A stretch of DNA of 64,000 nucleotides from Collinsella bouchesdurhonensis (GTDB lineage: Bacteria; Actinomycetota; Coriobacteriia; Coriobacteriales; Coriobacteriaceae), in contig NZ_LT699739.1 in assembly GCF_900155365.1 (NCBI RefSeq), positions 118,333 to 182,332 of the forward strand, given 5' to 3'. The notes beneath the pieces are model-generated. The model saw nothing but the letters and a program-made list of their open reading frames with translations, was not told where the DNA came from and ran no database searches. Positions 1-8,479 of the stretch are shown in pieces; the stretch's first letter is position 1; every line of letters begins with the position of its first letter. The position numbers were made by a program, and so were the translations under genes.

Positions 1-1
1 T

Positions 2-124
2 ATACAGCAAAAGGTGCCCTTGTTCGTCGCAGACCCCATCGAAGTCTACCTGACACGCGCCGCGGTATGCATCAAGAGCTGTCGCTCGTTTGCGTCTGTG
101 GGATTGGTTCCCATGGGGCTCTAA
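2..124 (+). CDS. C-terminal fragment of an MreB-like (actin-fold) protein, cut by the window edge
   Basis: An open frame enters from the left edge and stops at TAA 122-124, giving the last 40 residues of a protein. The stretch VPLFVADPIEVYLTRAAVCI resembles the C-terminal strand and helix of MreB/Mbl cell-shape proteins, where a V-P-x-x-V-A-(D/E)-x-P-L pattern is followed by a small-residue helix. A shape-determining gene just before mraZ would suit the context. Only a short tail is visible and one residue is missing relative to the usual pattern, so the family call is tentative. Another frame is also open to position 186, but its composition looks less protein-like. Confidence 0.42.
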   Translation: MQQKVPLFVADPIEVYLTRAAVCIKSCRSFASVGLVPMGL

Positions 125-201
125 AAGCCGGACGGGAAGTTCGCTTCAAGCGTAAAGGGCTGAATAATCGTGCCAGTTTTATTTAGCGTGCGAATCGTTT
201 T

Positions 202-229
202 TTGGACTTTTTCACTATATATAGATAAT
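202..229 (+). promoter_or_regulatory. Candidate sigma-70-type promoter upstream of mraZ
   Basis: TTGGAC (202-207), a 16-nt spacer and GATAAT (224-229) form a plausible vegetative promoter in AT-rich sequence. It lies nearly 390 nt before the mraZ start, so a transcript from here would have a long leader that includes the G-rich tract and MraZ repeats. The 125-614 gap holds no convincing gene. An 8-bp hairpin at 421-440 (AAACACAA / TTGTGTTT) lies within it. Confidence 0.4.
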
Positions 230-242
230 GGTTCGATCGAGT

Positions 243-277
243 CCCCACAAATTGCCCCCATTTTCTCCCACCACAGG
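243..277 (-). promoter_or_regulatory. TGGGN-type repeat cluster, possible second MraZ site
   Basis: Read on the minus strand, this stretch carries three TGGG-containing units: TGGGA, five bases, TGGGG, then a longer spacer and TGTGGGG. Enterobacterial MraZ binds TGGGN direct repeats with 5-nt spacers, so the first pair matches exactly and the third is displaced. Whether MraZ binds it, and in this orientation, is inference. Confidence 0.25.
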
Positions 278-454
278 TGCGTTGCGGTTCTTCAAGCTCT
301 CTACCTGCGGGTTAAACAGTTTCGTCACAATTAGCCTCTTTTCTCAGGAAAAAAGTCCCGCCCCATTTCTGTGCAATCATCGAACAGGGAAGGGCGAGTT
401 ATTGACGCAGTGCTGTTTGTAAACACAACATCTTGTGTTTTGTTGAAAGCGTTA

Positions 455-503
455 AATGGGGTGGGTGGGGTGTGGTGTGGGGCGGTGGGGGGACGGTGGG
501 GGA
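455..503 (+). repeat. G-rich, TGGGG-repeat tract upstream of mraZ
   Basis: About fifty bases consist almost wholly of G and T on the + strand, with at least five runs of three or more G separated by one to five bases. This fits the sequence pattern of a G-quadruplex. The repeating TGGG unit also resembles the TGGGN half-sites known for MraZ. It sits directly before the AAAGTG repeats and the mraZ start. Confidence 0.55.
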
Positions 504-504
504 G

Positions 505-547
505 AAAGTGGGAAAAAGTGTTGCGAAAAGTGCCCGCAGACCATAAT
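505..547 (+). promoter_or_regulatory. Putative MraZ operator overlapping the mraZ promoter
   Basis: AAAGTG occurs three times (505-510, 515-520, 527-532), at 10- and 12-bp spacing, about one helical turn apart. AAAGTG-type direct repeats are the published recognition element of mollicute MraZ, and related GTGGG repeats are used in E. coli. A weak promoter overlaps them: TGTTGC (519-524), a 17-nt spacer and CATAAT (542-547). This predicts that MraZ regulates its own cluster here. Confidence 0.5.
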
Positions 548-614
548 ATTGAAAGCGTCGACAGCGGGGTGGCTCCCGCATTCGCCCACGAGTAAGCCTA
601 GGGGGTGTGCAGCA

Positions 615-1052
615 GTGTATTTAAGTGGTACGTACGAGCGTAATCTCGATGCTAAAGGCCGCCTTTCTCTGCCGCCCGCCTTCCGTAAGCAGCTCAGTGA
701 GAGTGTGCGTGTGCTTCCCGCCCCTGAAAAGGAAGTCGATGCCCTGTATGTGTTCACCGAGGACACCTTCAAGGCTTGGCTTGACGCCGTGTTCGAGCGA
801 GATGGTGGTTACGACCCCACCCGCAAAGATCATCGTGCTGTCAGAAGCGGACTGAATGGTGCGGCAACCACACTCGAAATAGACTCTGCCGCACGTATCA
901 GCCTGCCGGAGGCAGACCGCAACCGGGTGAATCTCGATCGCGAGGTGACAATCGCCGGTGACGGCGACCGCCTTACGATTTGGAATCGTCAGGCTTACGC
1001 GGAGCATCAGGCCGATGTCGATGACGCTCTGGCGAACTTCTTCGATCGCTAG
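615..1052 (+). CDS. mraZ: Transcriptional regulator MraZ
   Basis: A 145-residue protein of normal MraZ length. MraZ is a ring-forming DNA-binding protein with two SpoVT/AbrB-like halves, and it controls its own dcw cluster. The start YLSGTYERNLDAKGRLSLP and the second-half motif DSAARISLP are the two hallmark half-repeats (D-x-K-G-R and D-x-A-x-R-I). The GTG at 615 was chosen because the conserved N-terminus begins there and AGGGGGTG lies at 599-606. The longer frame back to 456 crosses the operator and encodes low-complexity residues. rsmH follows after 33 nt. Confidence 0.9.
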   Translation: MYLSGTYERNLDAKGRLSLPPAFRKQLSESVRVLPAPEKEVDALYVFTEDTFKAWLDAVFERDGGYDPTRKDHRAVRSGLNGAATTLEIDSAARISLPEADRNRVNLDREVTIAGDGDRLTIWNRQAYAEHQADVDDALANFFDR

Positions 1053-1085
1053 TCGACATCATTAACGGCGCCTAAGGAGACATGT

Positions 1086-2051
1086 ATGGGAGAGGGCACT
1101 TTGACACCTGAATATCGGCATGAACCCGTAATGCTCCCCGAGGTGCTCGAGGGCCTTGATCTCAAACCCGGGTCCGTGGTGTGCGATTGCACGCTCGGCG
1201 GCGCTGGTCACTCGGTGAAGATGGCCGCGCAGGTGGGGGAGACTGGCCTGCTTCTGGGTATCGATCAGGATGACATGGCGCTGGAGGCCGCGGGAAAGCG
1301 ACTCGACACCGAGGCTCCTGGCACCCCACATAAGCTGCTCAAGGGCAACTTTGGAGACCTGGACCGCCTGCTTTGCTCGGCACAGGTTCCCGGCGTGGAC
1401 GCCTTCCTGTTCGACCTGGGCGTATCGAGCCCGCAACTCGATTTCCCTGGAAGGGGCTTTTCGTATCACGAAGATGCCCCCTTAGATATGCGGATGGATG
1501 CGAGTAACAATCCCTTAAACGCAGCTGAGGTCATAAACACATATAACGAAGCAGACCTCGCTCGCATTCTTCGCGTGTACGGTGAGGAGAAGTTCGCCCG
1601 GCAGATCGCCCGCGAGATTGTTCGCGTGCGCGCCGAGAAACCGATTCGCACCACGTACGATTTCGTGGACGTTATCAAGGCGGCGATTCCCGCCGCGGCG
1701 AGACGTCACGGAAAACATCCTGCGCGTCGCAGCTTTCAAGCGATCCGCATTGAGGTCAACCATGAGCTCGATGTCTTGGAGAGCGGCTTAGAAGCGGCGA
1801 TTCGCTGGGCAAATCCTGGCGGTCGTATCTGTGTGATTTCGTATCACTCGCTTGAGGATCGTATCACCAAGCGTCTGTTCCAGGAAAAGAGCCAAGGGTG
1901 CATATGCCCGCCGGATATTCCGGTGTGCGTGTGCGGTCATGTGCCGATAGTCAAGGTCATAACCCGAAAACCCCTGGCTGCGTCTGCCGAAGAGGTAGAG
2001 CGCAACCCGCGGGCGAGGTCTGCGAAGATTCGCGTTGCCGAGAGGATTTAA
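1086..2051 (+). CDS. rsmH: 16S rRNA m4C1402 methyltransferase RsmH
   Basis: A 321-residue SAM-dependent methyltransferase (MraW/RsmH) that N4-methylates C1402 in the 16S rRNA decoding centre. Visible hallmarks are the YRHEPVMLPEVLEGL start, the SAM motif DCTLGGAGHS, GIDQDD, FDLGVSSPQLD, GRGFSYHEDAPLDMRMD, and the C-terminal cluster ISYHSLEDRITK with RKPLAAS. The ATG at 1086 has AAGGAG six nt upstream; the ATG four nt earlier is out of frame. Its place after mraZ is the usual dcw order. About 90 nt separate it from the next gene. Confidence 0.96.
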   Translation: MGEGTLTPEYRHEPVMLPEVLEGLDLKPGSVVCDCTLGGAGHSVKMAAQVGETGLLLGIDQDDMALEAAGKRLDTEAPGTPHKLLKGNFGDLDRLLCSAQVPGVDAFLFDLGVSSPQLDFPGRGFSYHEDAPLDMRMDASNNPLNAAEVINTYNEADLARILRVYGEEKFARQIAREIVRVRAEKPIRTTYDFVDVIKAAIPAAARRHGKHPARRSFQAIRIEVNHELDVLESGLEAAIRWANPGGRICVISYHSLEDRITKRLFQEKSQGCICPPDIPVCVCGHVPIVKVITRKPLAASAEEVERNPRARSAKIRVAERI

Positions 2052-2144
2052 TAACCCCGGCAGGTCCATCGAGCAGTCCTTCTCCGCGCACGTTTAAACG
2101 AACTAGAAATGTAGCACCACGATGTTGAAGGAGGGGTTGCAGCC

Positions 2145-2648
2145 ATGGCATATCGCGCTTCAAATGCCGCATACGCCTATGATATGTACGAGGCGCAACC
2201 CGTCTCCTATCCCAATCGCACGGCAGCTCCGGCTCCGGTGGCACCCGAACGTCCGCGACTCGATGTTGTATCGGGTGAGGGCCTCGAGGCCAACCAGGCT
2301 GTAAGCCCGTACTTCACGCATGTCATGAAGCTCGCCTTCGTGTTCGTGGCACTCTTCTGCGTTGTGGGCTTTGCCCGCATTGCGCTCGCTGGCGCAACCA
2401 CCGCTCTTCTCAACAACAACGCACAAGCGGCGACTTCGCTTGAGCAGGCGCATCAGGAGAGCTCGAACTTGCAGGTCATGCGCTCCGTCTACGGTTCCGA
2501 AACGCGCATTCGCGATCTTGCTACCGGAACACTTGGTATGGTGAGTGCTGGGGACGACGACACTACCACGCTCGATTTTTCGGGCGATCAGACGGCGGAT
2601 GCCGGATCGGATGCTGCTTCTGCGGAACAGGCGCCTGCTGCCGAATAA
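2145..2648 (+). CDS. ftsL: FtsL-like bitopic division protein
   Basis: A 167-residue protein between rsmH and ftsI, the position of ftsL in dcw clusters. It has a proline-rich cytoplasmic N-terminus of about 60 residues and a single hydrophobic span (LAFVFVALFCVVGFARIAL, about residues 64-82). An extracytoplasmic helical stretch follows, then an acidic Asp/Ala-rich tail. FtsL forms a subcomplex with FtsB and FtsQ and activates FtsW-FtsI. FtsL sequences diverge strongly, so the call rests on topology and position. A good AAGGAGG lies upstream. The acidic low-complexity tail is unusual. Confidence 0.68.
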   Translation: MAYRASNAAYAYDMYEAQPVSYPNRTAAPAPVAPERPRLDVVSGEGLEANQAVSPYFTHVMKLAFVFVALFCVVGFARIALAGATTALLNNNAQAATSLEQAHQESSNLQVMRSVYGSETRIRDLATGTLGMVSAGDDDTTTLDFSGDQTADAGSDAASAEQAPAAE

Positions 2649-2694
2649 CCGTGATAGGATGCTGTAGTCAAAAGCTCTAGATCCCGGGTGCTTC

Positions 2695-4479
2695 ATGCCA
2701 CAAAACCAAAACCACCATAACAACGATGCCGTAACACGTCTTCGGACCTCGCAGTCGGCCCAACGTAGCGCTATGCGCGCTCGCAGGGCTACACCGAAGA
2801 CCGATCTGCTGCATGCGGACGTGTCGCATGAGCCCGTGTCAAGGCGTACCTTTGTCTTGGCGCTTCTTGGCGTTGCGGGTGCTGTGTGTGGATTCCAGCT
2901 TGGAAGATACCAAGTGTTTGGTGACGATCGTGCCGAAAATGAGCTGTATTGGCGCCGTGTCTACAATCAGACGCTCTATGCCAAGCGTGGAACTATCTAC
3001 GACCGTAACGGCAATGTCCTTACTTCGAGCGAGAGCTGCTATGACATCGCGGTTAACCCAAGCCAGGTCGATAAGAAGAACAAGGTAATCCGTGCTTTGA
3101 TGGATGTCTTGGACGTGGACGAAAAAACCTGCAACGCGGCGGTCAATGGAAACAGCTATGCCTATATCCAGCGAAAAGTAGATACCGAGGAGGGCAAGAA
3201 GCTCGAGAAGTATGGCCTTGCCGGCATCGTGCTCGAGCCCTCCATGAAACGCGTTTATCCCTTTGGGAACGCCTGCGCCCAGCTGCTGGGCGTAACCGAT
3301 ACCGAGCACAACGGTATTTCTGGACTCGAGCTCCAGTATGAGGATACGTTGATGGGCACAAACGGCTCTATCGTGCGCGAGCATGCGGCCGATGGCAGCT
3401 ATGTGGCGGGTGGCGCCTACAAGAAGGTGGCTGCAAAAGACGGTGCCGATATCGTTTTGACGATTGACGTCAACATTCAGCAGGCTGCAGAGGAGGCTCT
3501 GGCCGAGGCTGTCGAGCGAGCGAATGCGAATTACGGTTCCATTATCGTGTCCGATCCTCGAACCGGTGACATCTTCGCAGCTTGCTCTTATCCCACGTAC
3601 AACCCCAGTGATCTTTCGACTGCGCGTGCCGAGGATATGAATCTGCGCGTTGTGACCGATGCCTACGAGCCTGGCTCCGTTTTCAAGACGTTTGTATGTG
3701 GCATGTCTATTGAAGAAGGCATCGCCGGCCCCGATACGACCTACGAGGTCCCTTCGACTGTCAAGGCGGGCGACGACGACGTGTATGATTCCGATTTACG
3801 TGATTACGCCATGACCATGACCATGCGTGAAATTCTACGCCGCTCTTCCAATACCGGCATGGTGCTCGTGGGCAAGCAAATCGGAGCCGACCTCTTTGCC
3901 AAATATATAAAGAAGTTTGGTTTTGGCAAAAAAGTAGGGGTCGATTTTCCCGGTGAGAGTTTGGGCATCGTTAAAGACCGCGACGAATACGATGGCGCAA
4001 GTGTCGCCGCTATGTCTTTTGGTCAGGCAATCTCCCTGTCTCCCGTGAGTGTACTTCACGGTATGAGTGCTATCGCGAACAAGGGCGTTATGACCGTTCC
4101 ACATTTTCTCAAGTCCTGTGGGGGCGAGGAGAAGGACTGGTCGGCAAAGGAAAAGCGCGTTTTTTCCAAAGAGACCGTTAGACAAATTGCCGATATGATG
4201 AAGACCGTTGTAGACGAGGGAACGGGTACGCTTGGTCAGGTTCCTGGCTATGATGTGTCGGGCAAAACGGGTACCGCACAGCGCGCGAGTGAGGATGGCG
4301 GCTACCAAAAAGACGTCTACATGTCCTCGTTTATCGGTTTCGCGCCCACAAACGACCCCCAGGTGATGGTCTATGTGACACTTGACGGAACGCCCTATAT
4401 CTCAACCGCCGCCGCGACGCCTTTTGCCACCGTCATGGAAAGTGCTTTGACTATTTTGGACATTCAGCCCACCTCTTAG
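2695..4479 (+). CDS. ftsI: Septal peptidoglycan transpeptidase FtsI (PBP2-type)
   Basis: A 594-residue class B penicillin-binding protein that cross-links septal peptidoglycan. It has a basic tail, one membrane span (about residues 50-68, FVLALLGVAGAVCGFQLG), a PBP dimerisation domain (about 85-260) and the transpeptidase domain. The catalytic motifs are S328-V-F-K331, S384-S-N386 and K524-T-G526. The ATG at 2695 has only a weak ribosome binding site, so the first residues are less certain. There is no C-terminal PASTA domain. murE, often the next gene, is missing; a 108-nt gap leads to murF. Confidence 0.93.
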   Translation: MPQNQNHHNNDAVTRLRTSQSAQRSAMRARRATPKTDLLHADVSHEPVSRRTFVLALLGVAGAVCGFQLGRYQVFGDDRAENELYWRRVYNQTLYAKRGTIYDRNGNVLTSSESCYDIAVNPSQVDKKNKVIRALMDVLDVDEKTCNAAVNGNSYAYIQRKVDTEEGKKLEKYGLAGIVLEPSMKRVYPFGNACAQLLGVTDTEHNGISGLELQYEDTLMGTNGSIVREHAADGSYVAGGAYKKVAAKDGADIVLTIDVNIQQAAEEALAEAVERANANYGSIIVSDPRTGDIFAACSYPTYNPSDLSTARAEDMNLRVVTDAYEPGSVFKTFVCGMSIEEGIAGPDTTYEVPSTVKAGDDDVYDSDLRDYAMTMTMREILRRSSNTGMVLVGKQIGADLFAKYIKKFGFGKKVGVDFPGESLGIVKDRDEYDGASVAAMSFGQAISLSPVSVLHGMSAIANKGVMTVPHFLKSCGGEEKDWSAKEKRVFSKETVRQIADMMKTVVDEGTGTLGQVPGYDVSGKTGTAQRASEDGGYQKDVYMSSFIGFAPTNDPQVMVYVTLDGTPYISTAAATPFATVMESALTILDIQPTS

Positions 4480-4587
4480 AAGCTGGGCTGCGTTGTTTGC
4501 GCCTGCATTCACACAGGGCCTGCACCACAAAGGTGCATGGCAACGGTACAATAATCGGCTGGAATATCGGCTCGCAAAGGAGCATGC

Positions 4588-6021
4588 ATGATAGAAATCG
4601 CAGTCAAGGACATTGAGCGCGTGTGCGATGTGCAGCGCAAGTCCGGTGACGAGAATCGCATTTGCAAAGGGTGCGTTATCGATTCGCGCCAGGTTCAGCC
4701 CGATTCGATCTTCGTCGCCTTCTCGGGCGAGCGCGTAGACGGAAATTCGTTTGCGCCTGCGGCCATCGAGGCCGGCGCCGGAGCTGTCGTTCTTACGATC
4801 GAGCCCGCGTCGGATTTGATTGACCTTGCAAACGAGCATGGTTGCGCGCTGTTTACCTGCGAAGACCCGATGGAGTTCCTGCTTTCTCTGGCGCACCACT
4901 ACCGCATGGACCTCAATGCCACCGTTATTGGCGTGACGGGTTCCATCGGCAAAACCACCACGAAGGACTCGTTGTCAAAGATGCTTGCCTGCCGTTATCG
5001 TGTCCATGTGACGAGTGGCAACTTCAATAATCTTATCGGTATGCCCTTGACGATTCTTGCGGCACCTGCCGATACCGAGATGCTTGTGCTCGAGATGGGC
5101 ATGAACGCTACGGGCGAGATTGCTCGTCTTACGGCATGCGCCCGCCCGGCTTACGCAGTGATCACCAAGGTAGGCACGTCGCATATCGGCATGCTTGGCA
5201 GCCGCGAGAACATCGCGCGCGCAAAGGCTGAGATAATCTCTGGCATGATGCCTGCGCGTGAAGGCGAGAAGCCTCTTCTGGTCATGAATGGCGAGGACGA
5301 TTTCACCCCGTTTATCCGCGAGGGATTTGCCGATCCTGCCGGTGTCGATGTGCTTCTGTGCGGCTCGGCCGCTAGCGACGACGTGCGTGTGAGCGATGTT
5401 CGCGTGAGCGACGAGGGACAGCCCTATTTCACGCTCACCTTTGCCGATGGCACTTCCCTGGACACCCATGTGGCCCTTCCCGGCGCGCAGGCTGTTATCA
5501 ATGTTGTATATGCTGCTTCCATTGCTCACCGTTTGGGTGTGAGCGCCAAGGAAATCGATTCGGTCTTGACGTCTCTGCAGATCACCGGTCGCCGTCAGGA
5601 AGTTCGCCGTGCCGCCTGCGGTGCTCGCGTCATCGACGACACCTACAATGCTGCCCCCGAGTCGATGGCAGCTGCCCTTGACCTGCTGTGCTCCTTGCCG
5701 TGCGAGGGCGCTCGCATTGCCATTTTGGGCGAGATGGGCGAGCTTGGCGACGACACGGAGCGCCTTCATGCCCTGACGGGCGCCTATGCCGCCGCTAAGA
5801 AGCTTTCGACGCTCGTATGCGTTGGCGGCGAAGCCGCCGCTGCGATGGCTGCCGCTGCAAAGCTCATGGGAATGCCCGACGATCAGATCTTCATCGTGAG
5901 CGATACCGATCAGCTTATCGAGCGCTTCTCCTCGTCATTCTGCGCGTCCGACTTGGTTCTTGCCAAAGGCTCTCGCGCCGTTGGACTCGACCGTTTTGTT
6001 GAGGAGGTCTGCGCATGCTAG
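4588..6021 (+). CDS. murF: UDP-MurNAc-tripeptide D-Ala-D-Ala ligase MurF
   Basis: A 477-residue Mur ligase that adds D-Ala-D-Ala to the UDP-MurNAc-tripeptide in the cytoplasm. The ATP loop GVTGSIGKT lies at residues 115-123. The Mur-ligase motifs LEMGMNATGEI, the HxGMLGSRENIARAKAEI region and DDTYNAAPESM are all readable. The N-terminal domain (residues 20-85, VIDSRQVQPDSIFVAFSGER) is of MurE/MurF substrate-binding type, and the DTYNA(N/A)P motif points to MurF. AAGGAG precedes the ATG. The stop overlaps the mraY start by 7 nt, indicating translational coupling. Confidence 0.95.
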   Translation: MIEIAVKDIERVCDVQRKSGDENRICKGCVIDSRQVQPDSIFVAFSGERVDGNSFAPAAIEAGAGAVVLTIEPASDLIDLANEHGCALFTCEDPMEFLLSLAHHYRMDLNATVIGVTGSIGKTTTKDSLSKMLACRYRVHVTSGNFNNLIGMPLTILAAPADTEMLVLEMGMNATGEIARLTACARPAYAVITKVGTSHIGMLGSRENIARAKAEIISGMMPAREGEKPLLVMNGEDDFTPFIREGFADPAGVDVLLCGSAASDDVRVSDVRVSDEGQPYFTLTFADGTSLDTHVALPGAQAVINVVYAASIAHRLGVSAKEIDSVLTSLQITGRRQEVRRAACGARVIDDTYNAAPESMAAALDLLCSLPCEGARIAILGEMGELGDDTERLHALTGAYAAAKKLSTLVCVGGEAAAAMAAAAKLMGMPDDQIFIVSDTDQLIERFSSSFCASDLVLAKGSRAVGLDRFVEEVCAC

Positions 6022-7046
6022 GCAACGCATCTTACCCCACGTATCAGGCTTTCTTGGCTCTGGGCATCGCTGCTCTTATCACGATTGTCCTCATGCCCCT
6101 GTGGATCAAGATTCTCAAGTACGAAAGCATCGGTCAGCAGGTTCGCGCCGATGGCCCCAAGCGCCACCTCGTCAAGCAGGGAACGCCCACCATGGGCGGC
6201 GTGGTGATTCTCATCGCTATCGTGCTCACCTGCTTGATCATGGCAAAGCACACGACTGAGATGCTGCTTGTGCTTATCGCTACGGTTGCCACTGGTGTGC
6301 TCGGCCTGATTGATGACCTCACGTCGGTAACGCACGGACGCTCGCTTGGCTTGACGCCGCGTGCCAAGATGTTTGGCCTTACCCTGATCTGCATCATCTT
6401 TTGCTTGGGTGCCGTCAATTTTTGCGGAGTTCCCGCCGAGGTGCGTTTCCCGGGCGGCTTTGCCATCGATCTTTCCGTGCTCTCTACGACGTTTGACGTG
6501 GCGGGTACGCCATTTACCGTGCCCTGGCTTTTTGTCGTTTTTACTTGGCTATTGATCGCCGGTTTCTCCAACGCCGTCAACCTTACGGATGGCCTGGACG
6601 GACTCGCCGGCGGCACGTCGATGATCGCCTTGCTCATTATGGCTGCCATCGCGTTTCTTTGCGGTGATTCCAACCTTGCTATCTTTGGCGCTGCTGCTGC
6701 GGGCGGATGCCTTGGCTTCCTTTGGTTTAACTGCTATCCAGCGAGTATCTTTATGGGCGATACCGGTTCTCTTGCTTTGGGCACCGGCTTTGCCTGCATG
6801 GGCATTGTCACCAATACCGAGGTGTCTTCGCTCATTATCGGTGGTCTTTTCATCGTCGAGGCACTTTCTGTCATGATTCAGGTCGTGAGCTACCACTTCA
6901 CCAAGAAGCGCGTATTCCTCATGGCTCCCATTCATCATCATTTTGAGCAGAAGGGCTGGGCGGAGACCAAGGTTGTCATTCGTTTTTGGATCGTGGCCGC
7001 CGCCTTTGGCGCGCTCGGTCTTGCTCTTTTCTTTCAGCTGGGATAG
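6015..7046 (+). CDS. mraY: Phospho-MurNAc-pentapeptide transferase MraY
   Basis: A 343-residue integral membrane enzyme with about ten hydrophobic segments. It transfers phospho-MurNAc-pentapeptide to undecaprenyl phosphate to make lipid I. Family signatures present are the early PTMGG loop, LGLIDD, NLTDGLDGLAGG, GDTGSLALG and the cytoplasmic HHHFEQKGW, which contains the catalytic histidine cluster. The length is typical. It overlaps murF by 7 nt, and murD starts 10 nt after its stop. Confidence 0.97.
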   Translation: MLGNASYPTYQAFLALGIAALITIVLMPLWIKILKYESIGQQVRADGPKRHLVKQGTPTMGGVVILIAIVLTCLIMAKHTTEMLLVLIATVATGVLGLIDDLTSVTHGRSLGLTPRAKMFGLTLICIIFCLGAVNFCGVPAEVRFPGGFAIDLSVLSTTFDVAGTPFTVPWLFVVFTWLLIAGFSNAVNLTDGLDGLAGGTSMIALLIMAAIAFLCGDSNLAIFGAAAAGGCLGFLWFNCYPASIFMGDTGSLALGTGFACMGIVTNTEVSSLIIGGLFIVEALSVMIQVVSYHFTKKRVFLMAPIHHHFEQKGWAETKVVIRFWIVAAAFGALGLALFFQLG

Positions 7047-7055
7047 TGATTTCTT

Positions 7056-8471
7056 ATGCCATTGCCGCAGACGTTCTCTCTTCTGGTCTTAGGCCAGGGC
7101 TCTTCGGGTCTCGATGTTGTCCAGTGGGCATGTTCCCATCTGGGCGACCGTGTATCTGGCGTAACCATGTACGGTGGAGCAAAAGCGCAGCCCAACAATC
7201 GCACTCGCGAGCTTGAGCGTGCGGGCGCTCGCTTTGTTTTTGGCACCGAGGACGTCGAGGGTGCATACGACATCTGCGTTTCCAGCCCCGGTATTTCTGA
7301 ATTTAGCGATTTCTTTGCCGCCGGTCGTGCTCATTCGAACGAAATTATGGGCGAGCCCGAGTTTGCCTTCCGTCTTTCGCCGAGCAACTGGTGTGCGGTG
7401 ACAGGGACCAACGGTAAGACCACCACTACGTCGCTTGTCGACCATCTGCTTCGTTTTGCCGATATCCCCAGCGTTGCCGTTGGCAATATTGGCAACCCTC
7501 CTATTAACGAGGTCGATGGCCGCGCAGGTGACTCCTGGTTTTGCGCCGAGCTTTCGAGCTATCAGATTGCCACCACAAAGGAGCTTCATCCGCGTGTAGC
7601 GATTCTGCTCAATATCACGGACGACCATCTGGCATGGCACCGTACGCACGAAAACTATGCCGAAGCGAAGATCCGCTTGTTCCAGAATATGGACGAGTGC
7701 GATCTGGCTATCGTCGATGTCGAGGACGAGGGCAACATGGCCCATCGCGACGAGATTTTCAAGCCCGGTCGACGCGTGCTTTCGCTCTCCTGCGAGGACA
7801 GCGGCGCCGATGACGCTGCCTTTGTGCGCGATGGTCGTATGGTCGTGCGCCTGGCGGGCGTGGAAAACGAGCTGGTTTCCACGGCGGACTTGAAGATCGC
7901 CGGTCACCACAATGTTATCAACGCATTGGCCGCGGCGGCGGCAGCCCTCGCTTGCGGCGCTTCTGCGGCTTCTGTGCGCGGGGGGCTTGTGAGCTTTGCG
8001 CCGCTCGAGCATCGTATCGAGCCCGCAGGCTCTATCGCGGGCGTTCGCTTTTACAACGATTCAAAGGCAACCAACACCGACGCAGTCGAAAAGGCCCTCA
8101 CGGCATTCCCTCGCGACCGCGTGATCTTGCTTTTGGGCGGTCACGACAAGGGAACTCCCCTGGAGGATTTTTCGCGTATCGTGTGTCAGCACGTCGTTGC
8201 TGTTGTTTGCTTTGGCGAGGCTGCCGAGCGCTTCGAGCACGCGCTTGAGTTTGCCGGCGCAAAGGGCAGCGGCGTGACGCTTGCGCGCGCGGAGCATATG
8301 CGCGATGCCGTTGACGTTGCTCGTACACTTGCCCATGCTGGCGATGTTGTGCTGTTCTCTCCCGCTTGCTCTTCGTTTGACGAGTTCTCTGGTTACGAAG
8401 AGCGCGGGCGCGCATTCAAATCTTATCTCGACGAGCTTCGCGCGGCCGATACCGCCGCTATCGAGGGCTAG
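7056..8471 (+). CDS. murD: UDP-MurNAc-L-Ala D-glutamate ligase MurD
   Basis: A 471-residue cytoplasmic ligase that adds D-Glu to UDP-MurNAc-L-Ala. It has an N-terminal Rossmann domain (VLGQGSSGLDVVQW), the ATP loop T116-G-T-N-G-K-T122, the Mur-ligase ELSSYQ and NITDDHLAWH motifs, and a C-terminal domain with HRIEPAG, NDSKATNTDA and LLLGGHDKG. All are characteristic of MurD rather than MurC or MurF. The upstream spacer is only 10 nt with no strong ribosome binding site, so coupling to mraY is likely. Confidence 0.96.
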   Translation: MPLPQTFSLLVLGQGSSGLDVVQWACSHLGDRVSGVTMYGGAKAQPNNRTRELERAGARFVFGTEDVEGAYDICVSSPGISEFSDFFAAGRAHSNEIMGEPEFAFRLSPSNWCAVTGTNGKTTTTSLVDHLLRFADIPSVAVGNIGNPPINEVDGRAGDSWFCAELSSYQIATTKELHPRVAILLNITDDHLAWHRTHENYAEAKIRLFQNMDECDLAIVDVEDEGNMAHRDEIFKPGRRVLSLSCEDSGADDAAFVRDGRMVVRLAGVENELVSTADLKIAGHHNVINALAAAAAALACGASAASVRGGLVSFAPLEHRIEPAGSIAGVRFYNDSKATNTDAVEKALTAFPRDRVILLLGGHDKGTPLEDFSRIVCQHVVAVVCFGEAAERFEHALEFAGAKGSGVTLARAEHMRDAVDVARTLAHAGDVVLFSPACSSFDEFSGYEERGRAFKSYLDELRAADTAAIEG

Positions 8472-8479
8472 GGGAGAGC

